NCBI RefSeq assembly: GCF_900155965.1 | Contig: NZ_FTMG01000016.1 | Location: 92,035 to 156,034, forward strand | Direction: 5' to 3' | Source of the DNA: Mucilaginibacter lappiensis | GTDB lineage: Bacteria; Bacteroidota; Bacteroidia; Sphingobacteriales; Sphingobacteriaceae | Length of the DNA: 64,000 bases | In this document: one piece after another, positions 9,911 to 18,718 of the stretch | Position numbering within the stretch: the first letter of the stretch is position 1 | Layout: every line of letters begins with the position of its first letter | Position numbers and translations under genes: made by a program | The notes under the pieces: model-generated | The model's input: the letters and a program-made list of their open reading frames with translations, nothing else | Told to the model about the DNA's origin: nothing | Databases searched by the model: none

Positions 9911-10948
9911 ATGAAAATTCATATATCATCAATGCTAAAATGGACTGCTTGTTTAGTATTGACCATAGCTTCCTGCAAACAGGAATACCTGGAAGGGGTA
10001 AAATCGAATCCTGCGGTAAAAGTTTATTTACCACAAGCAGAAAAACCGAATGGACTTGTTGATGCGCTTGTTGATGGCAAGTTATTGGTTGACAGCGTAG
10101 CCGGCACAGCTAATTTTTCGGTTCTGGTTTATCGTGGTGGCGAATCAAACTTTGATGCTTTAACTGTGGATGTAGGTATTGATAATACCGCTATAGCCGG
10201 TTTGATCACGTCAGGCGCGTTACCGGCCAATACCGTTATACTAGACCCGGCCGATTATACTTTACCGTCAAAAGATTCTGTGACGCTCAATAATAACATC
10301 ATGAAAGGTGCTATCATACCTAAAATAAAGATCGCCTCTATGACCAAATATGGTGGAAAAACCGCAGCTTTAGGTATCAAAATAGCCAATTCATCAAAGC
10401 AGGCTATCAATACCGATATGAATAAAGTGATCATTTATTTTAATGTGGATCAGCTACTGGACGCGGTTACGCCTAAAACCAATATGGTTGATAAAACCAA
10501 ATGGACGGTTTTAAAGATCGCTTCAAATGACAACGTTACGTTTAAGGTTAATGATGATGGAAGCATACTGGCATCCGGAGGCAGTGGCGGGCATCAGGGC
10601 GTTTATCAACCTTTTGAAGTAAGAGCCAACAAACAATATAAGATTGATTTTAATGTACAGGGACAGGGTGCTACCAACACTTGGTTTGAAGTTTACCTCA
10701 GTACCTTACAACCAACACAAAACAAAGATTATAGTGATGGTGGCATACGTATGGCTCTGAATACCTGGACAGGTTGCGGTAATACACCATTTAATGGCTT
10801 ATTATCAGCTGTTAAATGTGCGGGCAGTGGCAACGTGGTTTCATTCCCAAATGCTGGTACAGTTTGGCTGGTTATCAAATCTGGAGGGGATAACCTGGGT
10901 ACCGGTGGTATAAAACTTACTAATATTGATTTTAGAAGGGTTAATTAA
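9911..10948 (+). CDS. DUF1735-type surface lipoprotein, last gene of the SusCD operon
   Basis: Predicted lipoprotein (lipobox IASC, Cys22) of 345 aa. Residues about 35-150 have the layout of DUF1735 domains: VYLPQAEKPNG, an immunoglobulin-like strand pattern and TVILDPADYTLPSKDSVTL. The C-terminal half (about 180-345) looks like a beta-sandwich, with TWTGCGNTPFNGLL and a glycine-rich IKSGGDNLGTGG stretch, as in surface glycan-binding proteins of polysaccharide loci. Such genes commonly follow SusD and supply extra carbohydrate binding. It lies 72 bp after the second SusD and just before a strong terminator, so it probably closes the operon. The gap holds a small hairpin (TCATCATA/TATGATGA at 9850-9874). 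Binding specificity is unknown. Confidence 0.8.
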   Translation: MKIHISSMLKWTACLVLTIASCKQEYLEGVKSNPAVKVYLPQAEKPNGLVDALVDGKLLVDSVAGTANFSVLVYRGGESNFDALTVDVGIDNTAIAGLITSGALPANTVILDPADYTLPSKDSVTLNNNIMKGAIIPKIKIASMTKYGGKTAALGIKIANSSKQAINTDMNKVIIYFNVDQLLDAVTPKTNMVDKTKWTVLKIASNDNVTFKVNDDGSILASGGSGGHQGVYQPFEVRANKQYKIDFNVQGQGATNTWFEVYLSTLQPTQNKDYSDGGIRMALNTWTGCGNTPFNGLLSAVKCAGSGNVVSFPNAGTVWLVIKSGGDNLGTGGIKLTNIDFRRVN

Positions 10949-11005
10949 CCCATGATATTGAAGATCTCTTTTGAGATATAGTTGATGTAGTATATACATA
11001 CTATG

Positions 11006-11038
11006 AGCGTCCCGGGGTGAGATACGGGGCGCTTTTTT
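11006..11038 (+). terminator. Rho-independent terminator of the SusCD operon
   Basis: AGCGTCCC pairs with GGGGCGCT (one G-T pair) around a 12-nt loop, followed by a run of Ts. It lies 58 bp after the last gene of the operon and before the separately transcribed EamA gene. Confidence 0.8.
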
Positions 11039-11148
11039 GTTTCTATATTTCAAGCTATTACAACCAAGCAGACTATCTTAGGCACAGTTTCTATATAAAT
11101 TGTTTATTATTCGCGCACAAATTTTCAAATATAGAGTACCTTCAAAAA

Positions 11149-12054
11149 ATGTTAAATAAAAAGTTAATAGGCTTAAGTAGTATATTGTTTGTCATGATTG
11201 TTTGGGGCAGCAGTTACCCTGTAACCAAGATGATTATCAATGATATCCAGCCGTTAACACTTGCTTTTTGTCGTTGTTCTATAGGCGCTATTACGTTATT
11301 ACTTATATTTTTGATCAATACAGATAAACCCATCAAGGAGTATTTGGTTGGTGTGCCATGGTTCTCTATTATATTTATGGGCTTAACGGGAGTTACTTGC
11401 TTTTATACACTTTTTAATCTTTCGGCCCAACTTACTTCGGCATCAGTAGGATCATTGATACAGGGGTTTATCCCGGTTTGTATAGCGCTGTTTGCTGCAG
11501 TATTTCTTAAGGAAAAATTATCTGTTGTACAGATAGTTGGAATAACAGCCTCTTTAGTAGGTGTAATGCTCATTGGGTTTTTATCAAGCGATAATAACAG
11601 TGATACCCGGAACAGCATAACGGGGAACCTGTTAATGATTATTGCTGTAATTTCATGGGGTGCATATACTATTATGTCAAAAAAGACTGCTGCTCATTTT
11701 AATCCGTTACTGATTACCAGCCTAAGCACATGTGTTGGTTCATTGTGTTTACTGCCTGCCGCTATATTTGAAAACCGGCATTCCGGCTGGCCGGTTATAC
11801 ATCTGAATTCATTGCTGGCGATCCTTTATCTTGGAGCTGTATCCTCGGGTGTCTGCTATTTACTATATAGTAAATCGCTACAATTATTAACCGCGGCACA
11901 GGTTGGGAATTTTGCTAATCTCGACCCTGTAGTTGGATTGATTATATCTCTTGTTTTTTTAAATGAACATATTAATATTTTACAAATAGCCGGCGCAGTT
12001 TTAGTTTTGGGTGGTATTGTACTTAGTACCAGGAAAAGCCGGTTGGCTGGTTAA
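11149..12054 (+). CDS. EamA/DMT-superfamily inner-membrane exporter
   Basis: Ten-helix drug/metabolite transporter of 301 aa with two EamA repeats. The first begins VMIVWGSSYPVTK and contains a typical LAFCRCSIGAITLL helix 2. The second starts at IAVISWGAYTIMSKKTA and ends in an LNEHINILQIAGAVLVLGGI helix. The frame extends upstream to 11017, but that stretch carries the preceding terminator's loop and right arm, so the ATG at 11149 (MLNKKLIGL) is chosen. The family exports amino acids, purines, cofactors or toxic compounds; the substrate is not predictable. It stands alone between the SusCD terminator and a small VOC gene 41 bp downstream, which may be cotranscribed. Confidence 0.9.
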   Translation: MLNKKLIGLSSILFVMIVWGSSYPVTKMIINDIQPLTLAFCRCSIGAITLLLIFLINTDKPIKEYLVGVPWFSIIFMGLTGVTCFYTLFNLSAQLTSASVGSLIQGFIPVCIALFAAVFLKEKLSVVQIVGITASLVGVMLIGFLSSDNNSDTRNSITGNLLMIIAVISWGAYTIMSKKTAAHFNPLLITSLSTCVGSLCLLPAAIFENRHSGWPVIHLNSLLAILYLGAVSSGVCYLLYSKSLQLLTAAQVGNFANLDPVVGLIISLVFLNEHINILQIAGAVLVLGGIVLSTRKSRLAG

Positions 12055-12095
12055 AAATAATTCGGACAGGGCTGCATTTATAAATATAAATATCG

Positions 12096-12446
12096 ATGAA
12101 AGTTAAACGCATTGTATCCAATATCAGCACACCTGATGTTGCAAAAGCTAAAAGTTTTTATCAGGATGTATTGGGGCTTGACGTAGTAATGGATCACGGT
12201 TGGATAGCAACATACGGTTCCCCTGATAACATGAGTATACAGATCAGCTTTGCATCTGAAGGTGGCTCCGGTACGCCCGTTCCTGATGTTTCTATAGAAG
12301 TTGATGATATTAACGCCGCGATTGAACGGGTGCGTAAAGCAGGATTCAAGATAGAATATGGGCCTGTTGATGAACCCTGGGGCGTAAGGCGTTTTTATGT
12401 GCGCGACCCATTTGGCAAATTGATCAATATATTAGCCCATCTATAG
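12096..12446 (+). CDS. VOC/glyoxalase-fold protein (glyoxalase/bleomycin-resistance/dioxygenase superfamily)
   Basis: A 116-aa single VOC module with two beta-alpha-beta-beta-beta units: VSNISTPDVAKAKSFYQDVLGLDVVMDHGW at the N-terminus, and VSIEVDDINAAIERVRKAGFKIEYGPVDEPWGVRRFYVRDPFGKLINIL at the C-terminus. The usual metal ligand at the end of the second unit is absent (it reads KLINI, not a Glu-containing motif), so metal-dependent catalysis is doubtful. Proteins of this form include antibiotic-binding proteins and uncharacterised lyase relatives. It lies 41 bp after the EamA exporter and converges with the large T9SS cargo gene, 12 bp apart. A detoxification or resistance role is conceivable, not shown. 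Confidence 0.82.
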   Translation: MKVKRIVSNISTPDVAKAKSFYQDVLGLDVVMDHGWIATYGSPDNMSIQISFASEGGSGTPVPDVSIEVDDINAAIERVRKAGFKIEYGPVDEPWGVRRFYVRDPFGKLINILAHL

Positions 12447-12458
12447 TATACCGACCTG

Positions 12459-15059
12459 TTATCGGATAATAGCTACCCATCCTGCTAAAGGTTTGCTGCC
12501 ATTCTTTAAATCGATGATATAGTAATAAGTGCCTGGTGGTACCTTGTCACCATGATAGGTGCCATCCCAAGGTGTCCCATAGCCGTTGGTATGAAATAGA
12601 GCCTGGCCATAACGGTTGAATATATTAACCGTACAATTTGGATAGTTGACCAGATCGTCAATCTTCCACACATCATTAAACCCATCACCATTGGGTGTAA
12701 AAGTATTGGGGACATGAATGGGTGTTATTACAGTAACCGTAACCGGAACGGTGGTTTGACAGCCGATTGATGAGGTAGCCGTGAGATAATAAGTTGTTGT
12801 AACACCAGGATTGGCCAGTGGATATGGCGTACTGGTACTACTCAGACCAAATGCAGGCGACCAGTTTAGAGAGACAATATCTCCTGAGAGTTGTGGAACC
12901 AAAGTTACACTTTCGCCCAGCTTTATAGTTGGATTCTGATTGAAAACAACTCCCGGTGCCGGATTAATATGAACTTGTATAGGCTGACTGGTTTGAGGCA
13001 CGGTACAACTCACATTGTTAGCCGTAATACAGGTAACTACGTCATCGTTTTGCAGGGTACTGCTACTAAAGGTTGGCTGATTGAATCCGGCATTAACACC
13101 GTTTACCTGCCATTGATAACTGTTAACTGTAGTACCAGCTGGTATGCTTGCTGTAAAGTTTATCGCATTGCCGGCGCACACGGTAGCATCTGCCGGTAAA
13201 GAACTAATGGTGGGGGTGATGCCATCTTGTGGAGAAGTAGAGTTAATAGAACTTACCACCGTTACCGGTACATTGATAGAAACTGTACCACCCAACATGG
13301 CAGGGGTGTTGGTATTACCATTATTATTGCCAACGATGCCATTTCCGGCAATGGTAGTAAGCTGACCTGCCGGGGTTATGCGTACAATACGCTCATTATC
13401 GGTGTCAACTACGATGAGGTTACCAAAGGGATCCAACTTTATACCGATAGGGTTATTTAAAGTGGCCTTATCCCCTGGGTTGGTGGTGTACAATTGAAGC
13501 GTGGTGACCTTACCCGAAGGATCGATTTTACGGATGGCATTATTTTTTGAATCGGTAACGTATAAATTCCCCTGGCTATCCCCGATAATACCTTTCGGTT
13601 GGTTAAAACTTGCCGCGGCTCCTGTACCATCTGTAAACCCCGAACCATCGTGGCCTGCTATGATGGTTATGGTGCCATCGGGAGCTATTTTTTTGATGGC
13701 GCTGGTATAATCGGTTATGTATAAATTCCCTAATGGGTCTGTAGTGATACCTATGGGGTTGTTTAATTTTGAAACAGATGAAGGTGAGGTAATGGTAGTA
13801 ACCATACCACCTGGTGTTACTTTACGGATCAGATAATCGCCCTGTGTTATATATAAACTGCCGGCAGCATCTATCGTGATCCCTTTCGGATCTTTAAAAC
13901 TCGCGGCTGTACCCAATCCGTCAACCGTTTTATTTTGACCGTCACCGGCCAGGGTAGTAACGGTACCATCGGGCGTTATCTTCCTCACGCGGTCATTCTC
14001 ATCAATTACATACGAATTTCCGGCCGGGTCAATGGTGATGCCATTAACCACTTTGAATTTTGCTATAGCGCCGTTACCGTCTGCGTATCCGCAGCCACTG
14101 CCACCCGCAAAAGTTGTTACCGCGCCATTGCTTGCAATTTTTCTGATGCTGCAGCTATAACTGTCGGCTACGTAAATGTTACCAGCTGCGTCGGTTACCG
14201 CATCGGAAGGTACACTAAAAGTAACAGCCTGTGGGTTTGGTCGTAAATTGCTGCTGGTAAGCGTAATGGTTTGGTTTCCGAGATTTGCACAGCTTAAATT
14301 TGGAGGGCTTATCGTATTCGTTAGTGTACTGCCATCACATACGAACGGTTGGCCCAGATCTGCTACCTGTACCTCGTAACTTCCGCTCTCACTTAATTTA
14401 AGTGTTATAGGTTTGGGTTTTGGAAAAATTACCGGGACAGCATATGGGGTAACCGAAAAAAAAACAGCTGTAGTGCCCCCAAACTGATCACCGGCAGTGA
14501 GTGTAATAGTGGTAGGTTGGTTTACAGTTAATGCTGTGCCCGCAACAGGTTCCTGTTTAATACTAAGTGTGACATTTGTACAAATATCATGAGGTGCAAA
14601 CATTACGGTATAATCAGGCAAAACGGTATTACAGCTATTGTCTGCCGGAATAGTTACATCGTGGTAATTTGAAAATATAGGAGTACTGACAACTATAACC
14701 GGTATTGCTTTTGTTTGAGTAGTGCCTGGTGTACCATTACTGGCCGTAACGGTTATGGTTTGCGGGCCAAGTGATGAACAATCGAGTTGAGAAGGATTAA
14801 CCGTAACGCTACCATTTACAGCAAGTCCGCTGATATCGGCAACATCTGTAGAGGTGATGGTTTTATGACCGGTTTCGTCAAGTTGTAGCCTTACGGCCAT
14901 TTTAGGGGTAATCTGCGGAGTTTGCGCCTGAGCCGTGCCAAAGACAAAAATTAACAGACAAAATAAACAAAGACTTTTTTTTAATGCTGGGGATGCACCA
15001 GCAATTATCCTATGGTTTTTTAGGTAATAGGCAGAGGCTGAAATAAAGGTTGAACGCAT
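12459..15059 (-). CDS. Secreted NHL-repeat protein with C-terminal gliding-motility-type T9SS sorting domain (CHU_C/type B)
   Basis: Large secreted protein of about 866 aa. A hydrophobic segment ends in GTAQAQ, giving a Sec signal peptide. Two or three Ig-like modules follow (to about 280), then at least five NHL beta-propeller repeats (about 285-600) with the recurring pattern GNLYITD...IKKIAPDGTITIIAG. After further Ig/PKD-like modules the end matches the gliding-motility-associated C-terminal domain: VPNTFTPNGDGFNDVWKI, then NRYGQALFHTNGY and PPGTYYYIIDL. That domain sends proteins through the type IX secretion system for surface attachment or release. The frame extends to 15092, but the ATG at 15059 gives the better leader. 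Role unknown; an adhesin or extracellular binding scaffold is plausible. Confidence 0.88.
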   Translation of the reverse strand: MRSTFISASAYYLKNHRIIAGASPALKKSLCLFCLLIFVFGTAQAQTPQITPKMAVRLQLDETGHKTITSTDVADISGLAVNGSVTVNPSQLDCSSLGPQTITVTASNGTPGTTQTKAIPVIVVSTPIFSNYHDVTIPADNSCNTVLPDYTVMFAPHDICTNVTLSIKQEPVAGTALTVNQPTTITLTAGDQFGGTTAVFFSVTPYAVPVIFPKPKPITLKLSESGSYEVQVADLGQPFVCDGSTLTNTISPPNLSCANLGNQTITLTSSNLRPNPQAVTFSVPSDAVTDAAGNIYVADSYSCSIRKIASNGAVTTFAGGSGCGYADGNGAIAKFKVVNGITIDPAGNSYVIDENDRVRKITPDGTVTTLAGDGQNKTVDGLGTAASFKDPKGITIDAAGSLYITQGDYLIRKVTPGGMVTTITSPSSVSKLNNPIGITTDPLGNLYITDYTSAIKKIAPDGTITIIAGHDGSGFTDGTGAAASFNQPKGIIGDSQGNLYVTDSKNNAIRKIDPSGKVTTLQLYTTNPGDKATLNNPIGIKLDPFGNLIVVDTDNERIVRITPAGQLTTIAGNGIVGNNNGNTNTPAMLGGTVSINVPVTVVSSINSTSPQDGITPTISSLPADATVCAGNAINFTASIPAGTTVNSYQWQVNGVNAGFNQPTFSSSTLQNDDVVTCITANNVSCTVPQTSQPIQVHINPAPGVVFNQNPTIKLGESVTLVPQLSGDIVSLNWSPAFGLSSTSTPYPLANPGVTTTYYLTATSSIGCQTTVPVTVTVITPIHVPNTFTPNGDGFNDVWKIDDLVNYPNCTVNIFNRYGQALFHTNGYGTPWDGTYHGDKVPPGTYYYIIDLKNGSKPLAGWVAIIR

Positions 15060-15312
15060 CTTTTTCCTTGCATTACAGATAATGCATCCCATTATCCATC
15101 AGTTAACACAAAGTTGTTAATTAACAAATTAAACGAAAAAGCAGTTCATTATGTTCAGTGCGCTTGTATCCATATTATTCATTATTAACAGCTGACGGAT
15201 AAAAGGTGACATGCTTTAAAAGAAAGTATAAGGTTTAAAATTTAAATTGACGTGTGTTCGGGATAGAAGGCGAACTCATGTTATCTTAGTAATCCTTAAA
15301 AAGTGGGTTTAC

Positions 15313-16098
15313 ATGGTAGAGGTTATGAAACTAGAGCGATATTTTCCTGCTGATATTTTAAAGCCCTTTATTGAAAATTACCTGTTCATCGAAAGCGAAC
15401 AGGGGATGGAAAACTGTGTGCTGCCAGATACGTCCATAGTTATGGGTTTTAGGTATAAAGGCGCTATAAGCGATGAAATTGAGGGGATTAAAAACAATTT
15501 GCCTGGAGCTCTCCTAACCGGATTGAGGAAATCTGTTCGTTTGATCAATTATTCAGGACAGACCGCTATGTTGCTTGTAGTTTTTAAACCGGGAGGAGCA
15601 GCAACATTTTTTAAAGAACCACTCCATGAACTGTTTGGCCTAAGCTTAGCACTGGACGCCTTGATTGGTCAGCAGAAATTGACTGAGGTAGAAGAACAAC
15701 TAGCAGAAGCAAGTGATAATTTTCAGCGGATTGCCGTCGTAGAGCGATTTTTACTTTCGAGATTATATCTGGCCAAATCCGATTTGCTTATCCAACATGC
15801 CATTAAACAGATCCGTTTGACTAAAGGAACCTTACGAATAAAAGACCTGGTAAGCACATTTCCTATTAGCCATGATCCCTTCGAAAAGCGATTCCGGAAA
15901 ATAACAGGCACCTCGCTCAAGCAGTTTTCATCCATAGTTCGTTTACGAAACCTGATAGAAAAGTATGATCCAACGATCGATCTCACCGAAACGGCTTTGG
16001 CTGCCGGTTATTTTGATCAGGCTCATTTTATAAAAGACTTCAGAATATTTACCGGCCAAACCCCGCATGAGTTTTTCAGATCGACCATTCACTGGTAA
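15313..16098 (+). CDS. AraC-family transcriptional regulator
   Basis: About 261 aa. The N-terminal half has the form of the DUF6597-like sensor found in this AraC subgroup (ERYFPADILKPFIENYLFIES, and MLLVVFKPGGAATFFKEPLHELFG). The C-terminal AraC helix-turn-helix pair occupies about the last 95 residues: KGTLRIKDLVSTFPISHDPFEKRFRKITG, then AALAAGYFDQAHFIKDFRIFTGQTPHEF. The open frame begins with a TTG at 15247, but ATGs at 15313 and 15325 match the family start; the latter has AGAGG upstream. It precedes a small monooxygenase gene by 74 bp in the same direction and faces a PRISE-like reductase, so it may control one or both. Confidence 0.88.
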   Translation: MVEVMKLERYFPADILKPFIENYLFIESEQGMENCVLPDTSIVMGFRYKGAISDEIEGIKNNLPGALLTGLRKSVRLINYSGQTAMLLVVFKPGGAATFFKEPLHELFGLSLALDALIGQQKLTEVEEQLAEASDNFQRIAVVERFLLSRLYLAKSDLLIQHAIKQIRLTKGTLRIKDLVSTFPISHDPFEKRFRKITGTSLKQFSSIVRLRNLIEKYDPTIDLTETALAAGYFDQAHFIKDFRIFTGQTPHEFFRSTIHW

Positions 16099-16172
16099 AT
16101 CAATGATTTTTTACAATTATTAGTTCCTTGCTTTGCTGAATTTTGGATCAACAAATAATTCAGTAAAACATC

Positions 16173-16487
16173 ATGAAACAAATATTCATCGACAAATTTG
16201 TAATCCCCCAAAACGGCAAACAGGAATTTACCCAAAGGATGAACTTCAATCGGGATTTTATTAAAAACTTACCAGGCTTTTTAGGCGATGCAGCCTACGA
16301 ACGCGCAGACGACAACGGAAACATGATTTGTATAACCGTGGCCAACTGGGAAAGCGAAGACGCTTTAAACCAGGCCAAACAGAAGGTACAGGCAGAATAC
16401 CAACGTATTGGCTTTAATCCGGCCGAATTGCTCGCTCGCCTGAATATTACGATGGAACGGGAAATTTTTCAGCCCTTAGCCAATTGA
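16173..16487 (+). CDS. Antibiotic biosynthesis monooxygenase (ABM) family small protein
   Basis: A 104-aa protein with the ferredoxin-like ABM dimeric alpha/beta-barrel layout: FIDKFVIPQNGKQEFTQRMNFNRDFIKNLPGFLGDAAYERADDNG, then ICITVANWESEDALNQAKQKVQ. The family covers cofactor-independent monooxygenases, YgiN-like quinol oxygenases and heme oxygenases, so the reaction is not predictable. It sits 74 bp downstream of an AraC regulator on the same strand and converges on a PRISE-type reductase gene 55 bp away. The group may handle a small aromatic or quinone-like compound, which is inference from context. Confidence 0.82.
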   Translation: MKQIFIDKFVIPQNGKQEFTQRMNFNRDFIKNLPGFLGDAAYERADDNGNMICITVANWESEDALNQAKQKVQAEYQRIGFNPAELLARLNITMEREIFQPLAN

Positions 16488-16542
16488 TTAAAGCATCAGC
16501 AGGTATATTTTATTTGTATGCCTGCTGATACTTCATTCAGAC

Positions 16543-17613
16543 TTAAGGGATCACTTTTTTACGACGGAATTCATCAAACAGATCCACAAACATTTGTTCG
16601 GTATCTACATACTCGTGAAAGCCAAAACGGCGTGCTTTGGAGCCATCGGCAAAAAAGTCATAATTCCAGGAGAAAACAAAATCTCCAAAACCCCAGTACG
16701 AAATAGTTTCATATCGATGTTTTTCGAGCCCATATTTTTCCTGGATCTTTTCCCATATTGGAGCTTTATCGGCCATCACGGTTTGCAAAGGCATTTGCAG
16801 TGGAGATGCGATTTCGAGATCAAAATAACGGGCAATTTTTGGCCACATTTCATTCCATCGGAATAGATCGCCATTGTTGATATTAAAGGCCTGATTAGCG
16901 CACCTTGGATCGGTAGCCGCCCATACCGTTGCTTTCGCCAACAGCCGGGCATCAGTCATTTCCATCAGTTTATCATAAGCTCCAGGTTTGCCCGGAAAGC
17001 GCAAAGGAATGCTTAATTCTTTAGAAATAGTAGCATAGACAGCAATAAGCAGGGCCAGGTTCATGGGGTTACCCAGCGCTGTACCGCCCACAACCGAAGG
17101 CCGGATAGCCGACCACGTCCAGGTTTTGCCTTGCTGCCGCTGCTTCAGAAAATTTTGCTGATCAACATTAAATTCCGGTGGCATATGACCTGCGTCGCTC
17201 TCTTTAGCGGGTGTTTTAAAAGGGCCAAGGTGAGCGCCATAAACCTTATATCCCTGCATCAGGCTTATATGTTGCAGATTCAAAGCAATAGGCTCAATAA
17301 CATCAACCAAGTTTACCAGCATGGTTAAATTGGGTTCTACCAGTTCGGCCCAGGTGGGTTTATCCTGGTAGGCGGCATAAAATATATGAGTGACAGCGGA
17401 TAATGAGCTTAGCTGTTTAGTAGTATCCTCCTTATCGAGTAAATTCACCGGGATGTAGGTAAGGTTTGTTGAAGAAATACCCCCACGTCTGGAGAGCCCG
17501 ATAATATTCCAATCACCAAGGGATACCAGATGGTTGATAAGGTTAGTGCCAATTACGCCATTGGCGCCAACTATTAACGCTGTTTTAGCAGGGTTTAAGA
17601 TTTGGTTGTACAT
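16543..17613 (-). CDS. NAD(P)-dependent SDR-family oxidoreductase, PRISE/progesterone 5-beta-reductase-like
   Basis: Extended short-chain dehydrogenase of 356 aa. The Rossmann NAD(P) motif is near the N-terminus (LIVGANGVIGTNLINHL), with an SRRG arginine pair that would favour NADPH. The substrate domain resembles the plant and bacterial PRISE enone reductases: THIFYAAYQDKPTW, LMQGYKVYGAHLGPF, and FNINNGDLFRWNEMWPKIARYF. The YKVYG motif matches the PRISE variant, in which the catalytic Tyr is not in the usual YxxxK order. It is expected to reduce activated C=C bonds such as enones. It reads away from the PadR gene and converges with the ABM gene. Confidence 0.87.
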   Translation of the reverse strand: MYNQILNPAKTALIVGANGVIGTNLINHLVSLGDWNIIGLSRRGGISSTNLTYIPVNLLDKEDTTKQLSSLSAVTHIFYAAYQDKPTWAELVEPNLTMLVNLVDVIEPIALNLQHISLMQGYKVYGAHLGPFKTPAKESDAGHMPPEFNVDQQNFLKQRQQGKTWTWSAIRPSVVGGTALGNPMNLALLIAVYATISKELSIPLRFPGKPGAYDKLMEMTDARLLAKATVWAATDPRCANQAFNINNGDLFRWNEMWPKIARYFDLEIASPLQMPLQTVMADKAPIWEKIQEKYGLEKHRYETISYWGFGDFVFSWNYDFFADGSKARRFGFHEYVDTEQMFVDLFDEFRRKKVIP

Positions 17614-17731
17614 GATATTGTTTGTTGCTTATATCAAAATTCAAACTTTTGAGCCCTCTGAACCCTGTAAAAAACAAGCATTAGTATGTAAGATTTGGGT
17701 AAAATGGACATAAAAATTTTTTCTAAATACA

Positions 17732-17761
17732 TTGTAATACGATGTTATTTGTATAGCTTTG
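17732..17761 (+). promoter_or_regulatory. Bacteroidota-type promoter of the PadR gene with a very short leader
   Basis: TTG at 17732-17734, a 19-bp spacer, then TAGCTTTG at 17754-17761, matching the primary-sigma consensus of Bacteroidota (TTTG-N19-TAnnTTTG). The PadR ATG at 17766 lies 4 nt after the -7 box, implying a leaderless or nearly leaderless mRNA. The spacer region has a partial dyad (ATACA near 17727, TTGTAT ending at 17754) that could be an autoregulatory PadR operator. Confidence 0.6.
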
Positions 17762-17765
17762 TATT

Positions 17766-18098
17766 ATGGAATCCAATGTTATAGCCAAATGGGAAACGCA
17801 AATGAAAAAGGGTACGCTTGATTTCATTATTTTATTGCTTTTAAAAAAGAAAGACCAATACGGGTACGAATTATTAGAGCAAATTAAGTTAGCCTCTGGA
17901 TATGATATCAGCGAAGGAACCATTTATCCGCTTTTGAACCGTTTAAAAGATGACCGGTTCATTGAATCAAAATGGGTAGAAATGGAAACCGGTATGCCCC
18001 GGAAATATTATAGTATTACGAATAGCGGACAGACATCTTTAGAAAAAATGACCGCATTTTGGGCCACGTTATCCGCCAATCTTGAAAACCTTATTTAA
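17766..18098 (+). CDS. PadR-family transcriptional regulator
   Basis: A 110-aa winged-helix repressor: the PadR core KGTLDFIILLLLKKKDQYGYELLEQI, then GYDISEGTIYPLLNRLKDDRFIES, the wing MPRKYYSITNSGQTSLEKM, and a short C-terminal dimerisation helix (subfamily 2 size). It is followed 12 bp later by a HAAS-domain membrane protein, the usual partner of such PadR genes, so the two form a small operon that probably senses membrane or envelope conditions. The start is set by the promoter 4 nt upstream. Confidence 0.94.
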   Translation: MESNVIAKWETQMKKGTLDFIILLLLKKKDQYGYELLEQIKLASGYDISEGTIYPLLNRLKDDRFIESKWVEMETGMPRKYYSITNSGQTSLEKMTAFWATLSANLENLI

Positions 18099-18110
18099 AA
18101 ATATTAAATC

Positions 18111-18692
18111 ATGAACAAAGACACCTTACTGAATGATCAGCATTATAAAGCCTATATGAAAAAGGTACATAGTATGATCAACAAATTGCCTAAGCATGAT
18201 CAGGCTGATATTCAAAGAGAAATCAGTAGTCATATTTTTGAAAGCCTGAATAACTACCCCGAGACAACGATAGAACAGGCCCTGGAAAACCTGGGAGAGC
18301 CACAAACCTATCTATCAGAATGGGTAGTAACCAAAAAATTGGAAAGAGCTGTGAGCACGTATAATCCTTTCCGCATTATATGGGGACTGATTACCGGGAT
18401 TATTAAGCATGGTGCATACGCATTTAAATACATTCTTTTTGGTTTACTGTATTTATTTACGTTTACATTCGGCTTTCTTTGTATCGCTAAAATCATTGCT
18501 CCAAGCCATACCGGTTTATTCATCTCTTCACAAAGTTTTGTTTTTGGTTTTAGCAGTGATATCAGCAATGCGCATGAAGTGCTTGGGGCAAAATTTATTC
18601 CAATTTGCTTATTCATCACCATTTTGCTGTATATGGTTATCACCGTTTTATTAAAGATGTCGTTAGTGAAAGCTAAAGAACGACTTTTTTAA
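18111..18692 (+). CDS. HAAS-domain membrane protein paired with PadR
   Basis: A 193-aa protein. Residues about 1-75 form the three-helix HAAS module (YMKKVHSMINKLPKHDQADIQREISSHIFESL, then TTIEQALENLGEPQTYLSEWV), typical of DUF1700-like proteins encoded next to PadR regulators. The rest carries two to three hydrophobic helices (about 90-125 and 160-185). HAAS modules are thought to act as small intracellular sensors joined to membrane parts. It is translationally close to PadR (12 bp). Specific function unknown. Confidence 0.8.
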   Translation: MNKDTLLNDQHYKAYMKKVHSMINKLPKHDQADIQREISSHIFESLNNYPETTIEQALENLGEPQTYLSEWVVTKKLERAVSTYNPFRIIWGLITGIIKHGAYAFKYILFGLLYLFTFTFGFLCIAKIIAPSHTGLFISSQSFVFGFSSDISNAHEVLGAKFIPICLFITILLYMVITVLLKMSLVKAKERLF

Positions 18693-18718
18693 CGATGTTT
18701 TAAGGAAAGGGGGCGGTC

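Noticed and set aside
11017-11148. Longer EamA protein starting at 11017
   Set aside because: The extra 44 codons include the loop and right arm of the preceding operon's terminator and do not resemble the family N-terminus.
14176-14379. Several plus-strand frames opposite the NHL-repeat protein
   Set aside because: Repetitive domain sequence leaves open antisense frames; no family motif, start context or promoter seen.
15114-15127. Perfect palindrome TTGTTAATTAACAA upstream of the T9SS cargo gene
   Set aside because: AT-only apart from two bases and short; likely by chance in AT-rich DNA, with no promoter pattern to support an operator.
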